From NCBI GenBank assembly GCA_002719955.1, contig PBFW01000077.1:1-64000 (forward strand): 64,000 nt of DNA. Direction: 5' to 3'. A program made the position numbers and the translations under genes. This document shows, piece by piece, positions 33,897-42,523 of the stretch. The notes beneath the pieces are model-generated. The model saw nothing but the letters and a program-made list of their open reading frames with translations. It was not told where the DNA came from and made no database searches. How positions within the stretch are numbered: position 1 is the first letter of the stretch; each line of letters begins with the position of its first letter. Origin of the DNA: Deltaproteobacteria bacterium (lineage in GTDB: Bacteria > Myxococcota_A > UBA9160 > UBA4427).

Positions 33897-35189
33897 ATGC
33901 CGGCGCAGACCCGACCCCAGGCCCGTTCGCATCCGCTCCGATCGAGTGGATTTCGTCAGGCGACCGAGTCACTCGAGAACAAGGAATTCCGCAAGGTCTT
34001 CGGCAGCAATATGGCCTTCTTCCTCGCCATGGGCGGTCAGAGCATCGTTCGCCCATGGCTGGCCTTCGAACTGACCGGTGACAAACTCGATCTCGGGATC
34101 GTCAGCGTCGCGATGGCGATTCCGATGTTGATCCTCTCGCCCTTCGGTGGTGTGCTGGCGGATCGCATGGAACGGCGACGGCTGATCGTTTTGGCGCAGG
34201 GTTTCGCGATGGCTAGCGAGGCGTTGATTCTGGGGCTGATCCTGACGGGTCGACTCGAATTCTGGCATCTCGTCGTGACGTCGGGAATGATGGGATGTGC
34301 TCTGCCCCTGATCATGCCTGCGCGCTCGGCGATCGTCGTCAATATCGTCGGGAAGACGGGCCTCGGTCCCGCGATGGCGCTGAATATGGCGGGCGTGAAT
34401 GTGACGCGCGTCCTGGGGCCGGCGATGGCCGGTTTTCTGATCCCCGTGATTCAGGTCGATGGCGTCTACATGCTGAATATTTCGCTCTACGGCCTCGGCC
34501 TCCTGACGATGGTGACGGTGGCGCGAATGCCGCCGCCCCATGTCGCCCATCCGGCTTCGGTCATGCACAACCTGCTCGAGGGCTTCCGCTATGTCGGAAC
34601 GAATCGCCTGGTGTTGATGTTGCTGCTCTTCGGACTGGTCCCGATGTTCCTGGCGATGCCCTTCCAGAATCTGTTGGTGGTGTTCTCGGAGGAAGTCTGG
34701 AATGTTGGGCCGCAGGGCCTCGGCATCCTGCATGCGTCCTCCGGCGTCGGCGCCGTCCTCGGCTCCTTCTGGATGGCGGCGCGCGCGCCGGATGCGGGTC
34801 GCCAGAAAATGATGATGGTGAGCGTGATGCTCTTCGGCACCTTCCTGGCGATCTTCTGCGCGAGCCCCTGGTTCGGGCCCGCCGTCTTTCTGGTCTTCGT
34901 CGCGAATATCTTCGCCAGTACATTCAGTACGCTCAATAACGTTGCGATTCAACTGGTGATTCCCGATTCTGTACGCGGTCGAATCTCTAGCTTTCTGATG
35001 ATGTCCGTGTCGGTTCCCCTGCTGGGGAACCTGCCCGTGGCCGCGGTCGCGGAGGAGGTCGGTGCTCCGCTGGCGGTCGGCGGCGCAGCGGTCCTCGCCG
35101 TCTTTGCCGCGCTCGCGTTCTATCTGGCGAGTCCCGAACTTCGAAATCTGGACGAGCACGTGCGAGACGCGACGAGTCTGCACGCATGA
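33897..35189 (+). CDS. MFS transporter (MFS_3/TCR-like efflux type)
   Basis: From ATG 33897 the protein has 430 residues with about twelve membrane helices. The short loop 'FGGVLADRMERRRLIVLAQG' between helices 2 and 3 is the MFS motif A. The second half begins at 'LLEGFRYVGTNRLVLMLLL'. This enterobactin-exporter/TCR-like group usually exports drugs or siderophores. The open frame extends 20 codons further upstream without homology. It is followed 19 bases later by a cytidylate-kinase-like gene. Substrate unknown. Confidence 0.85.
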   Translation: MPAQTRPQARSHPLRSSGFRQATESLENKEFRKVFGSNMAFFLAMGGQSIVRPWLAFELTGDKLDLGIVSVAMAIPMLILSPFGGVLADRMERRRLIVLAQGFAMASEALILGLILTGRLEFWHLVVTSGMMGCALPLIMPARSAIVVNIVGKTGLGPAMALNMAGVNVTRVLGPAMAGFLIPVIQVDGVYMLNISLYGLGLLTMVTVARMPPPHVAHPASVMHNLLEGFRYVGTNRLVLMLLLFGLVPMFLAMPFQNLLVVFSEEVWNVGPQGLGILHASSGVGAVLGSFWMAARAPDAGRQKMMMVSVMLFGTFLAIFCASPWFGPAVFLVFVANIFASTFSTLNNVAIQLVIPDSVRGRISSFLMMSVSVPLLGNLPVAAVAEEVGAPLAVGGAAVLAVFAALAFYLASPELRNLDEHVRDATSLHA

Positions 35190-35208
35190 ATCGATCGAGG
35201 AGGTTCGC

Positions 35209-35829
35209 ATGATCATCACGATCTCGCGTCAATATCGCGCGGGCGCATCGGCGGTCGCCGCCCGGATCGCCGAGTCGCTCCAGTGGACGGTGGTCGATGA
35301 TGCGTTCACGGACGCGATCGCCGAGCGGTCGGGGTTTTCGCCCGAGGATGTTCGCAGCCTCGAGGAGAGCGTGCCCTCTTTCATGGAGCGATTTGCCCAG
35401 TCCTCGGCACTCTCGTTTCCGGAATTCCTCGTTTCGACGCCGGCGGCGATCGAAGAGCCGGAGGCGGTGAAGCTCGCCCACGTGTCGAAGGAGTTCATCG
35501 AGGAGCTCGGTCGCCGCGATCGCATCGTCATGGTCGGCCGTGCGGCGGCGGCCGTGCTGGCCTCCGAGCGAGATGCGATCCACGTTCGCTTGGTCGCGTC
35601 TTACGAATATCGTCTCCAGATCGCCACTGCCGAGTTGGGGGTCTCCGAAGCCGAAGCCCGGGCGACCGTCGATGAACACGACACGAATCGCGAGCGTTAC
35701 CACAAGGAGATGTTCGGGCGGGATTGGAATGACGCCGAGAACTACCACATGGTGCTCAATACCGAACTGCTCGGGACGGACGGCGCCGCCGATCTCATCG
35801 TGGGACGGGCTGGCGCGCTCGGCTGGTAG
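35209..35829 (+). CDS. Cytidylate kinase-like family protein
   Basis: The 206-residue protein opens 'MIITISRQYRAGASAVAARI' then 'WTVVDDAFTDAIAERSGFS'. That is the Cytidylate_kin2 pattern, in which the P-loop is normally G-x-G-G-S. Here the loop is degenerate ('YRAGASAVA', no GK[ST]). A lid-like 'IHVRLVASYEYRLQIA' with 'DTNRERYHKEMFG' follows, as in CMP kinases. True Cmk enzymes are usually different, so a nucleotide-binding regulatory or stress role is possible. A strong GAGGAGG site precedes ATG 35209. It is probably co-transcribed with the MFS gene. Confidence 0.75.
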   Translation: MIITISRQYRAGASAVAARIAESLQWTVVDDAFTDAIAERSGFSPEDVRSLEESVPSFMERFAQSSALSFPEFLVSTPAAIEEPEAVKLAHVSKEFIEELGRRDRIVMVGRAAAAVLASERDAIHVRLVASYEYRLQIATAELGVSEAEARATVDEHDTNRERYHKEMFGRDWNDAENYHMVLNTELLGTDGAADLIVGRAGALGW

Positions 35830-35871
35830 GCGACTCACGCCCGCGTCCATCCGCGACCGCACCGACGCGAC

Positions 35872-37899
35872 CTAACCCTGTGGCGAGTACCAGATCGGCG
35901 AAGTCCAGGCGCGCTCCTGGATCATTTTTGGCAGCAGCGGGTCGTCGCAGGTCACCGGCCGATCCTGGGGCGCGAACTGGTTGCACTGGATCGTGCTCCA
36001 GCGGCAGCTCGGATTCTCGAGCACCCGCGCGTAGTAGACGGCGTGCTGGTCCGGATCGAAGTCGGGATCCGTCCAGCTTCCGCAGAGTGAGTCGTAGCCC
36101 GTGCCTTGCGGCTCACAGGTCGTGAGATCCACCGTCGCATCGCTCTGCGAATCTCCCACGACATCGTGGACCTGCTGGTGCATCGCCTCACCGTCGCCGG
36201 GCCAGGCCTTGATGATCTGGATCTTCTGGAGCGCCAGCGAGCGCAGATCCGGAGCCCCCGGATCGCGCTGGGCCGAGACGACGAAGGTCGGGGCGGCGCC
36301 CGCCCACGGGCGGGGAGGAAGATCTCCCCCCATCGCCACCCCACCCGAATAGGCACGCTCGAGAAAATCGTGGGCGCCACAGAGGCCGTCGGCAGAATGC
36401 CAGCGGCCGAAGAAGCGCGGCTGAATGCGCGTCCCGCTCGTCCCGAAGGTCTCCCGCCGCTTCATCGAATCGAAGAGCGCATCCCGTGTATTCTCTTCCG
36501 CCCAGACCCCGACGAGCCCACCGGGGTTGAATGCGGCGGGACTCAGCGCCTTCATGTGGCGGACCAGGCGTTGCTCCGGACGTTGGTCATCCGCCCCGAG
36601 GACGCCGTCGTAGGAGCCCTCCTCGGTGTCGCCCGGGTTGGCGTTGTGCATGTCGGTGCTCGCGGTATGGCCGATCTTGATCGGGTTCACGCCGATGCGG
36701 GCCTCTTCGCGCAATCCCTCGACGAGCGCGTAGCGAGCGAAGTCGAGTCGCGATTGGCAGCCCTGACCGAGGATCGCCCCGGCTTCCGATTGGCCCATAC
36801 AGGGCGTCGGGGCGGGATCGATCGCGCGCCATTTTTCGAAATCGCATTGTGGATCCGGGCCGCCGAAGACCCGCCAGAGGCCGTTGCGACATTCCATGCT
36901 GCCCTTGGTCTGCATGGTTTCGATCAGGGGTTCGAGCTTCTGCCAGAGCCGCGCCTTCTCGACCTGCATCTCGAGAGGGTCCTCGCGGTAGTCGATCTCG
37001 AACATCTGGCCGTTACTCAGATTCGAGTTATGTGGAATCGTGAGGGCGTCACAGCCGCGGCCGGCCTGGAGACAATCCTCATCGAGCTTCCTCCAGAGAC
37101 CCCAGCGACTCGGCTCGTCGACCCAGGAGACGACGCGATCCGGGACGATCTCGTTTCGGAAGATCACGTTGCGGTGGACCTTCGCGAAGTCCGGTGTGGC
37201 CGTGTATTCGTAGCCGTTGAAGGTCGTGAATCGACAATTTGCCGAGCGATCCTGGAAACGCTCGGCTGCGCGCTGATGCTCGGCCCAGACGCTGTCCATG
37301 GCGAGTTGGCAGATCTCGAAATCGTCCCCGCAGAGTTCGGCGTTTCGAAGCGGAAATCCGACGCCGCGGCCCGAGACGACGTTCTGGGCGGATTCGAAGA
37401 CATCGAAATCTTCGCTCTTCGGGTCTGGATTCGTGTTGCGGACGACCTTGCAGATGCGGTGCGCGTAGACCGGCGATTCGGGGTCGGTGCAGAGTCGCAA
37501 TTCGCCCATCGTGGAGGCGTGGTCCGTCACGGCGCTGAAATCGAGGGGGCGCTCGAGTTGGATCGTGCGTCCGCCGGCGATCAGGAGCGGCTCGCCCCGT
37601 GCGAAGCGGTAGGCGTCGTCGGCATTGCCCACCGTCTCGAAGGTGTAGGCGTCGAGGGAGAGTGAAGTGTGGACATGGAGTTCTCCGAAATAGGCGTTTC
37701 GGGTCGGGTTATGGTCGACACAGGGCCCTGGTACGGACTCCCCGGTCGTGATGTCCACGGGTCTGGTCGAAGCGTCATGGGTCGAAGCCGCCGGTGCGCC
37801 GCTGGGGGACTCGCATGCGGTTGCGAACAGACACAATGTGGCCGCGAGGATCACGAGGGGTCTCGGGGAGAAGGGGGGGTGGGCCGCACTTCGATTCAT
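35872..37899 (-). CDS. DUF3604 lipoprotein
   Basis: The 675-residue protein has a lipoprotein signal with lipobox 'LFATAC' (Cys29). The mature part starts 'RNAYFGELHVHTSLSLDAYT', a PHP-like metal-binding motif, followed by 'DFSAVTDHASTMGELRLC'. Later blocks include 'GYEYTATPDFAKVHRNVIFR', 'LTIPHNSNLS' and the C-terminal 'RAWTSPIWYSPQG', all of DUF3604. Family members are periplasmic or outer-membrane proteins presumed to be metal-dependent phosphoesterases or hydrolases; no activity is established. A decayed paralogue tail lies at 6962-7369. A Na+/solute symporter gene lies upstream on the same strand, 96 bp away. Confidence 0.85.
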   Translation of the reverse strand: MNRSAAHPPFSPRPLVILAATLCLFATACESPSGAPAASTHDASTRPVDITTGESVPGPCVDHNPTRNAYFGELHVHTSLSLDAYTFETVGNADDAYRFARGEPLLIAGGRTIQLERPLDFSAVTDHASTMGELRLCTDPESPVYAHRICKVVRNTNPDPKSEDFDVFESAQNVVSGRGVGFPLRNAELCGDDFEICQLAMDSVWAEHQRAAERFQDRSANCRFTTFNGYEYTATPDFAKVHRNVIFRNEIVPDRVVSWVDEPSRWGLWRKLDEDCLQAGRGCDALTIPHNSNLSNGQMFEIDYREDPLEMQVEKARLWQKLEPLIETMQTKGSMECRNGLWRVFGGPDPQCDFEKWRAIDPAPTPCMGQSEAGAILGQGCQSRLDFARYALVEGLREEARIGVNPIKIGHTASTDMHNANPGDTEEGSYDGVLGADDQRPEQRLVRHMKALSPAAFNPGGLVGVWAEENTRDALFDSMKRRETFGTSGTRIQPRFFGRWHSADGLCGAHDFLERAYSGGVAMGGDLPPRPWAGAAPTFVVSAQRDPGAPDLRSLALQKIQIIKAWPGDGEAMHQQVHDVVGDSQSDATVDLTTCEPQGTGYDSLCGSWTDPDFDPDQHAVYYARVLENPSCRWSTIQCNQFAPQDRPVTCDDPLLPKMIQERAWTSPIWYSPQG

Positions 37900-37995
37900 G
37901 GGAAACTCCTGTATTGGGTGCCGGAGGAGCCGGGGAACGATTTATCGGCGGCTTGCGACCTCAGGGACGCGTGAGCGGCTTCGGGGGCGAGCCCA

Positions 37996-39531
37996 TCACC
38001 CCCACATCGAGAGACCGGGGGAAAGCGGTTGCCTGCGTTTGAAGACCAGGCCCGCCGTGAATCCGACCAGGAAGAGAACGAAATTTCCGAAGATCGCAAC
38101 ATAGTAGGGATCGAAGGGCAGCACGAAGGGGAGGGGAAGCTTGCCCATGGCCCAGAGTGTGTAGGCGACCGTCACTCCGATTCCGCACCAGATGGCACGG
38201 GCATCGCCGAGTTGCGTGAAGAAGCCGATCAGGTAGATGCCCAGCAGCCCCCCGCCCAGGAGTGCAGTGAGCCGAATCGAGATGTCCTGCAGCGTCTCCC
38301 CCTCCGCTTCGAGCATCCAGACCGCGCCGCCGAGCATCGCGCAGGAGGCGAGTCCCGCAGCGATCCAGGCGACGTGAAGGTAGTGACGATCGTCCGCGTC
38401 CTTCACGAAATGGCGCTGGTAGACATCGACGATCCAGACGGTCGAAATCGCGTTGATGCTCGAGTCGAGCGAGGACATCCCGGCGGCGAGCGCTGCGGCG
38501 ATCACCAGACCGGCGATGCCATGGGGCAGATAGTTGAGGACGAAGAAGGGCATGATCCCTTCGGGCTTGGTTCTTCCGTCGAGCATCGCGACGACTTCGG
38601 GTTCGGGGAAAACCTGGAAGAACGCGAAGAGAGCCGTCCCGAGGAACATGTAGAAGAACCAGGTCGGGACGCCGACCAATACGTTCGTCCACATCGCCCG
38701 CCGCGCCTCTTGCAGGGAAGCGGCGGAGCAATAGCGCTGAACATAGTGTTGACCCGTCGCGTAGTCGGTCAGGAAGAAGTTGAAGCTCATCAGAAGCATC
38801 AGCGGAATCGTCTTGCGTGAGAAGTCGATGCTCCAATCCGCTCGCACGAGTTCGCCATCGACGAGGTCTCCGAGCGCGAATTTATCATGCGTCTGCGCGA
38901 TCTCGAAGATCTGGTTGAATCCACCCGGGAGCAGGATCACGATCGTGGCCAGGACGAGCAATCCCCCGGCGATGAGAACGATCGTCTGGATCACGTCGGT
39001 CCAGATCACGGCGTCGATTCCGCCCACGATGGTGTAGGTCGCTACGAAGACGCCGGCGACGAGGATACACAGGGTTTCGTCGACACCGGTCAGTGAGCTC
39101 AGCATCAGCGCGACCAGATAGAGAATGAAGCTCACTCGCAGCAGCTGCGCGGCGATATAGGTCGCCGCGCCATAGGCCCGGATCGAGGGGCCGAAACGCG
39201 CCTCGAGATATTCGTACGCCGTCATCGCTCGACCACGCCGAAAGAAGGGGATGAATAGCCAGGCGGCGATCATCGCGGCGGCCGGCATGAAGGCATAGGG
39301 CAGAAAACGCAGCCAGTAGGTCTTGAAGGAATCGGCGGGCAGCGTGAGGAAGGTGATCGAACTGATCGCGGTGCCGACCATGGAGAGGCCGATGGCCCAG
39401 CCCGGGATGCGTCGGCCGCCGACGAAATACTCCTCGGTGTCCTTGTTCCGGCGGGCGAAATAGAGGCCCATCAGCGCCATGCCGCCCAGATAGACCGCGA
39501 CGCAGATCCAGTCGATCGGATGGAGTTTCAT
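37996..39531 (-). CDS. Sodium:solute symporter (SSS family)
   Basis: The 511-residue integral membrane protein has about 13 hydrophobic helices. 'RRNKDTEEYFVGGRRIPGWA' near the N-terminus is the SSS family opening. 'GAATYIAAQLLRVSFILYLV' and 'AALAAGMSSLDSSINAISTV' (helix 8 Ser-rich Na+ site) confirm it. Relatives carry sugars, amino acids, pantothenate or carboxylates with Na+. It lies between the DUF3604 lipoprotein and the sirtuin gene on the same strand. The sirtuin stop and this start are 9 bases apart, so they may be one transcript. Confidence 0.9.
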   Translation of the reverse strand: MKLHPIDWICVAVYLGGMALMGLYFARRNKDTEEYFVGGRRIPGWAIGLSMVGTAISSITFLTLPADSFKTYWLRFLPYAFMPAAAMIAAWLFIPFFRRGRAMTAYEYLEARFGPSIRAYGAATYIAAQLLRVSFILYLVALMLSSLTGVDETLCILVAGVFVATYTIVGGIDAVIWTDVIQTIVLIAGGLLVLATIVILLPGGFNQIFEIAQTHDKFALGDLVDGELVRADWSIDFSRKTIPLMLLMSFNFFLTDYATGQHYVQRYCSAASLQEARRAMWTNVLVGVPTWFFYMFLGTALFAFFQVFPEPEVVAMLDGRTKPEGIMPFFVLNYLPHGIAGLVIAAALAAGMSSLDSSINAISTVWIVDVYQRHFVKDADDRHYLHVAWIAAGLASCAMLGGAVWMLEAEGETLQDISIRLTALLGGGLLGIYLIGFFTQLGDARAIWCGIGVTVAYTLWAMGKLPLPFVLPFDPYYVAIFGNFVLFLVGFTAGLVFKRRQPLSPGLSMWG

Positions 39532-39540
39532 CGTCGCCGA

Positions 39541-40311
39541 TCAGTCCTCGGGAATCAGCTGGGGCAGGATCTCACTGATCGAACCGGCCAGGACCAGATC
39601 TGCGATCGCATCCATCTCAGTCGATTCGCCGTTCAAGATGACGACGCGGGCGCCGGCTTCCTTGGCGATCGGGACCATGGCCGCGATCGGGTAGACGGCG
39701 AGGGTGGTTCCGATCGCCAGGATCAGATCGCATTCCTCGGCGGCGCGCTGGGCCCGCTCGAGGTCCCCGGCGACGAGCCCCTGGCCGAAGGAGATCGTCG
39801 CTGATTTGAGCATTCCACCGCAGCCGTGACAATCCGGATCGTCCTCGCCTGCCACGACGCGGGCGAGGGCCGGGGCCATGGGGGTGCGCTCACCGCATCC
39901 GAGGCATTCGACCTCTTGCAGGGTCCCATGAATCTCCACGATCCGTGCCGGGTCGGAGCCGGCGGCTTGATGAAGTCCGTCGACGTTCTGGGTGACGAGG
40001 GTGTCGAGCCGGCCCGCCCGTTCGAGGTCGACGAGGGCGCGATGCCCGGCGTTGGGTTCTCGCTTGTTCTCCTCCGTGTCGAGGCGCCATTTCCAGGAGC
40101 GTTTGCGCACCTCCGGATCCGCCGCGTAGACCTGCAGGGTGGCCATTTTTTCCGCGTCGGGATCTCGTGTCCAGAGTCCCTTGGGTCCCCTGAAATCCGG
40201 GATGCCGGAATCCGTCGAGATCCCCGCACCGGTGAGCACCGCCAGGGAATCCGCCTGAGCGATCCAATCTCGCGCGATCTTGATCGCCTCGTCGAGTGTT
40301 TCCTCGCTCAT
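39541..40311 (-). CDS. cobB: NAD-dependent protein deacylase, sirtuin family
   Basis: The 256-residue protein has the full sirtuin core: 'VLTGAGISTDSGIPDFRG', 'TQNVDGLHQAAGS', catalytic His in 'VEIHGTLQEVECLGCG', four zinc Cys (C-x2-C ... 'CHGCGGMLKSATISFGQ'), and 'AIGTTLAVYPIA'. It removes acyl groups from lysines using NAD+. The usual bacterial desuccinylase Tyr-x-x-Arg pair is not evident, so deacetylation or another acyl preference is open. It lies 78 bases downstream of an AcoX-like NAD-kinase-fold gene, giving two adjacent NAD-related genes. Confidence 0.92.
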   Translation of the reverse strand: MSEETLDEAIKIARDWIAQADSLAVLTGAGISTDSGIPDFRGPKGLWTRDPDAEKMATLQVYAADPEVRKRSWKWRLDTEENKREPNAGHRALVDLERAGRLDTLVTQNVDGLHQAAGSDPARIVEIHGTLQEVECLGCGERTPMAPALARVVAGEDDPDCHGCGGMLKSATISFGQGLVAGDLERAQRAAEECDLILAIGTTLAVYPIAAMVPIAKEAGARVVILNGESTEMDAIADLVLAGSISEILPQLIPED

Positions 40312-40388
40312 CGAGTCCCCCTCTCGGCCTCGTCCCGCATCGTCCCGTGTTGGGAGGATGGGGCGATGCGGCGCGGATCAGAATCCGC

Positions 40389-41444
40389 TCAGCAGCAGCC
40401 GCCCGCATTCGCGCCGCTGCGCTGGTCGTGCCAATGGCCCAGGTCGATGAAGAGGCCCTGCTCGGCTGCGGCCACCATCGCTCGACCCGGGTCGAGCACC
40501 CACGGGCCCTTTCGCAGGACACGCAGAACCGCGTTCTCACCATCGGCGAGCACGATCTCGCGATCTCCGTCGAAGGCGAGCAGACCCGGTCCGGTCCAGC
40601 GCACCTCAGCCCCCAATTCCACTCGCTCGACCGCTTCGATCCCGACGTTTGCATAGAGACCGGGCGAGATCGGCGTGCGCAAGCTCTTGCCGGATCGCTC
40701 CGGATGGGCCTTGGGTCGGGATTGCACCTCGACTGCAAAATCGTCTTCGGCATGACAGGGCATGACCAGGCCGCCGACGGGCGAGAGCCCGACGCTCGCC
40801 GGTTCCGCCCGGGTCAGGAGGATACGGGCGAGTTTTTCCGGATCCGCCTGGAGGAGGGAGCCGGGGTGGTCGTCGACGAGCAATGCCGCATCGATCAGTG
40901 CCAGGCTCTCGGCTCCGCTCTCGCAGACGACTTCGAGGATTTTTGCGCGCCGGGCTGCGTCTTCGACGGCGAGCCGGCCCGAGGCGACGAGACCGGCGGC
41001 GGCCCCTGCGATCGTGGCTTCGACATGGAAGGGGAAAACATTGTTGGTTCCCGTCGAGAGGGGGAGCAGCACGACATCTCGCCAGACCTGGGTAATGGCG
41101 CGGCTGGTTCCGTCTCCACCGAGCGCCACGAGGGCTCCGCAGCCGGCCTCCTTCATCGCAAGCGCGGCCTTTTGACTGTCGATGCCGTGGCCGGTGAGTT
41201 CGATGTCGAGGAGCTCGCAGTCGACTTCGAGGGAGAGGGCTTCGGTCGCCGCGCTGGCGATCCGGAAGGAATCGCGCGAAAGGAGGATCTTCTCGATTCC
41301 GGCGGCGGCGGCGCCCACGACGATCCGCGTGACCTGGTTGCGCTTGTCCTCGATCGTCGAGGTGCCCGCGCGCGCGAAGAGGCGCCTGGCATCCCGGCCC
41401 GAATGGGGATTGACGACGATGCCGAGCATGCCCGCGTTCTCCAT
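40389..41444 (-). CDS. AcoX-like / NAD(+) kinase-family protein
   Basis: The 351-residue protein has 'LGIVVNPHSGRDARRLFAR', 'GALVALGGDGTSRAITQVW' (the GGDGT nucleotide loop near 110) and 'LLPLSTGTNNVFPFHVEAT', the NAD-kinase/diacylglycerol-kinase fold. The layout with 'NQVTRIVVGAAAAGIEKILL' matches AcoX, a protein of unknown role in acetoin catabolic clusters. No acetoin dehydrogenase genes are nearby. It ends in 'NAGGCC'. It precedes the sirtuin on the same strand. Phosphorylation of NAD or a related cofactor is plausible but unproven. Confidence 0.82.
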   Translation of the reverse strand: MENAGMLGIVVNPHSGRDARRLFARAGTSTIEDKRNQVTRIVVGAAAAGIEKILLSRDSFRIASAATEALSLEVDCELLDIELTGHGIDSQKAALAMKEAGCGALVALGGDGTSRAITQVWRDVVLLPLSTGTNNVFPFHVEATIAGAAAGLVASGRLAVEDAARRAKILEVVCESGAESLALIDAALLVDDHPGSLLQADPEKLARILLTRAEPASVGLSPVGGLVMPCHAEDDFAVEVQSRPKAHPERSGKSLRTPISPGLYANVGIEAVERVELGAEVRWTGPGLLAFDGDREIVLADGENAVLRVLRKGPWVLDPGRAMVAAAEQGLFIDLGHWHDQRSGANAGGCC

Positions 41445-41643
41445 GCGCGCAAAGCTATCTCTCTCACGATGGAGATGCGAATGAACACCGGGGGGTCGCG
41501 TCCGGGTTTTGGCCGAACGCTCGGGTTCTTGGATCTGCGGGGATCGATTCGCTCAAGCGAAACGGGGCTTCACAGCGATGCAGGTAGAGGGCAATTGGGT
41601 CGCAGTCGCACCCGATATCCGATCTGGAGAGGAGTACTCAGGC

Positions 41644-42467
41644 GTGTCGAATCCGAATCCCACACCAAATCCGAGAGAACGCCGCATTCGCGCCGGTTTG
41701 GCGGCCATCGCCGGAATCGCTTGGCTCGGGATGGGTGTCTAGGCTCACCACGACATCGGATTGCGCTCTGAGGCGGAGCGTGTTTCGACGATCGAGAGGT
41801 CGCAGAATCTCGTCCGCGTTGCGAATCTGCTCTACCGCTCGGAGGAGAGCCTGATCGATGGCGCCTTGAAGCGGCTCAGAACGGCGCTCCGCGCCCAGGA
41901 TGTCCGGTCGAAGGCAGAATGGATCGCGGCGAAAGGAGCGGCCGACCGGGAGATGGTCGACGCACGTCGGCTCGATGGACTGATGCGTCGAGGCCTCAGT
42001 AGGGGTGGTTCTTTCGGGGCGCTCGAATTGGTCGTCGCCGGGCACGATGGCCTCTCCGTGTATGGATTTGCTCGCGAGGGCGAGGCCGTTCGCAAGACCG
42101 AATGGGCACCCGAGGAACTCGCCGGCGTCGCCAAGGCGCTCTGGTATTCGGATGAGGTTCAACGCGGCGTCGCGTCTTCGGGACGTGGTGTGGAGCGGGG
42201 AGAGGTCGCCTTCGAAGCAGAGATCGAGCGCCCGATTCTGCGGGCGCGATCGACGTTTCCGTCGAAGCGTTCGCGGTTCGGGTCCGGCTGCCGGACGTGC
42301 GGGGATGTCTCGAGCGAGACGCGGCGACGCGCGGCTTGAGTCTCGACCTCCGCTGTGCGCGCTCGCTGCCCGACGTGGCGACCTTGGATCCGAATTGGCT
42401 CGGGGGCCTACTCGTCGCGATGGGACGCACGTCTTGTCGGTCCGCCACAAAGCGTGGCTTCGTCTGA
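41644..42467 (+). pseudogene. Membrane-anchored hypothetical protein broken by TAG and a frameshift
   Basis: GTG 41644 has an AGGAG nine bases upstream and encodes a short arm plus a membrane helix ('RAGLAAIAGIAWLGMGV'), ended by TAG at 41740-41742. The same frame continues as 'STIERSQNLVRVANLLYRSE' and 'DGALKRLRTALRAQDVRSKA' to about 42240. There the coding pattern moves to another frame: 'IDVSVEAFAVRVRLPDVRG' and 'ATLDPNWLGGLLVAMGR', stopping at 42465-42467. All three pieces together would make about 270 residues. Either a nonsense mutation plus a frameshift, or sequencing errors, explain this. No family recognised. Confidence 0.45.
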
Positions 42468-42523
42468 GTCTCGACTAGGAGGTTTGTTTGTAGGGGATGG
42501 TCGGGTGTTGAATCGAGTGGCCA

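Noticed and set aside
33969-35219. 416-codon minus-strand open frame
   Set aside because: Antisense to the MFS transporter; extreme His/Arg/Gln content typical of a shadow.
36106-37665. 519-codon plus-strand open frame
   Set aside because: Antisense to the DUF3604 lipoprotein, whose lipobox and motifs are clear.
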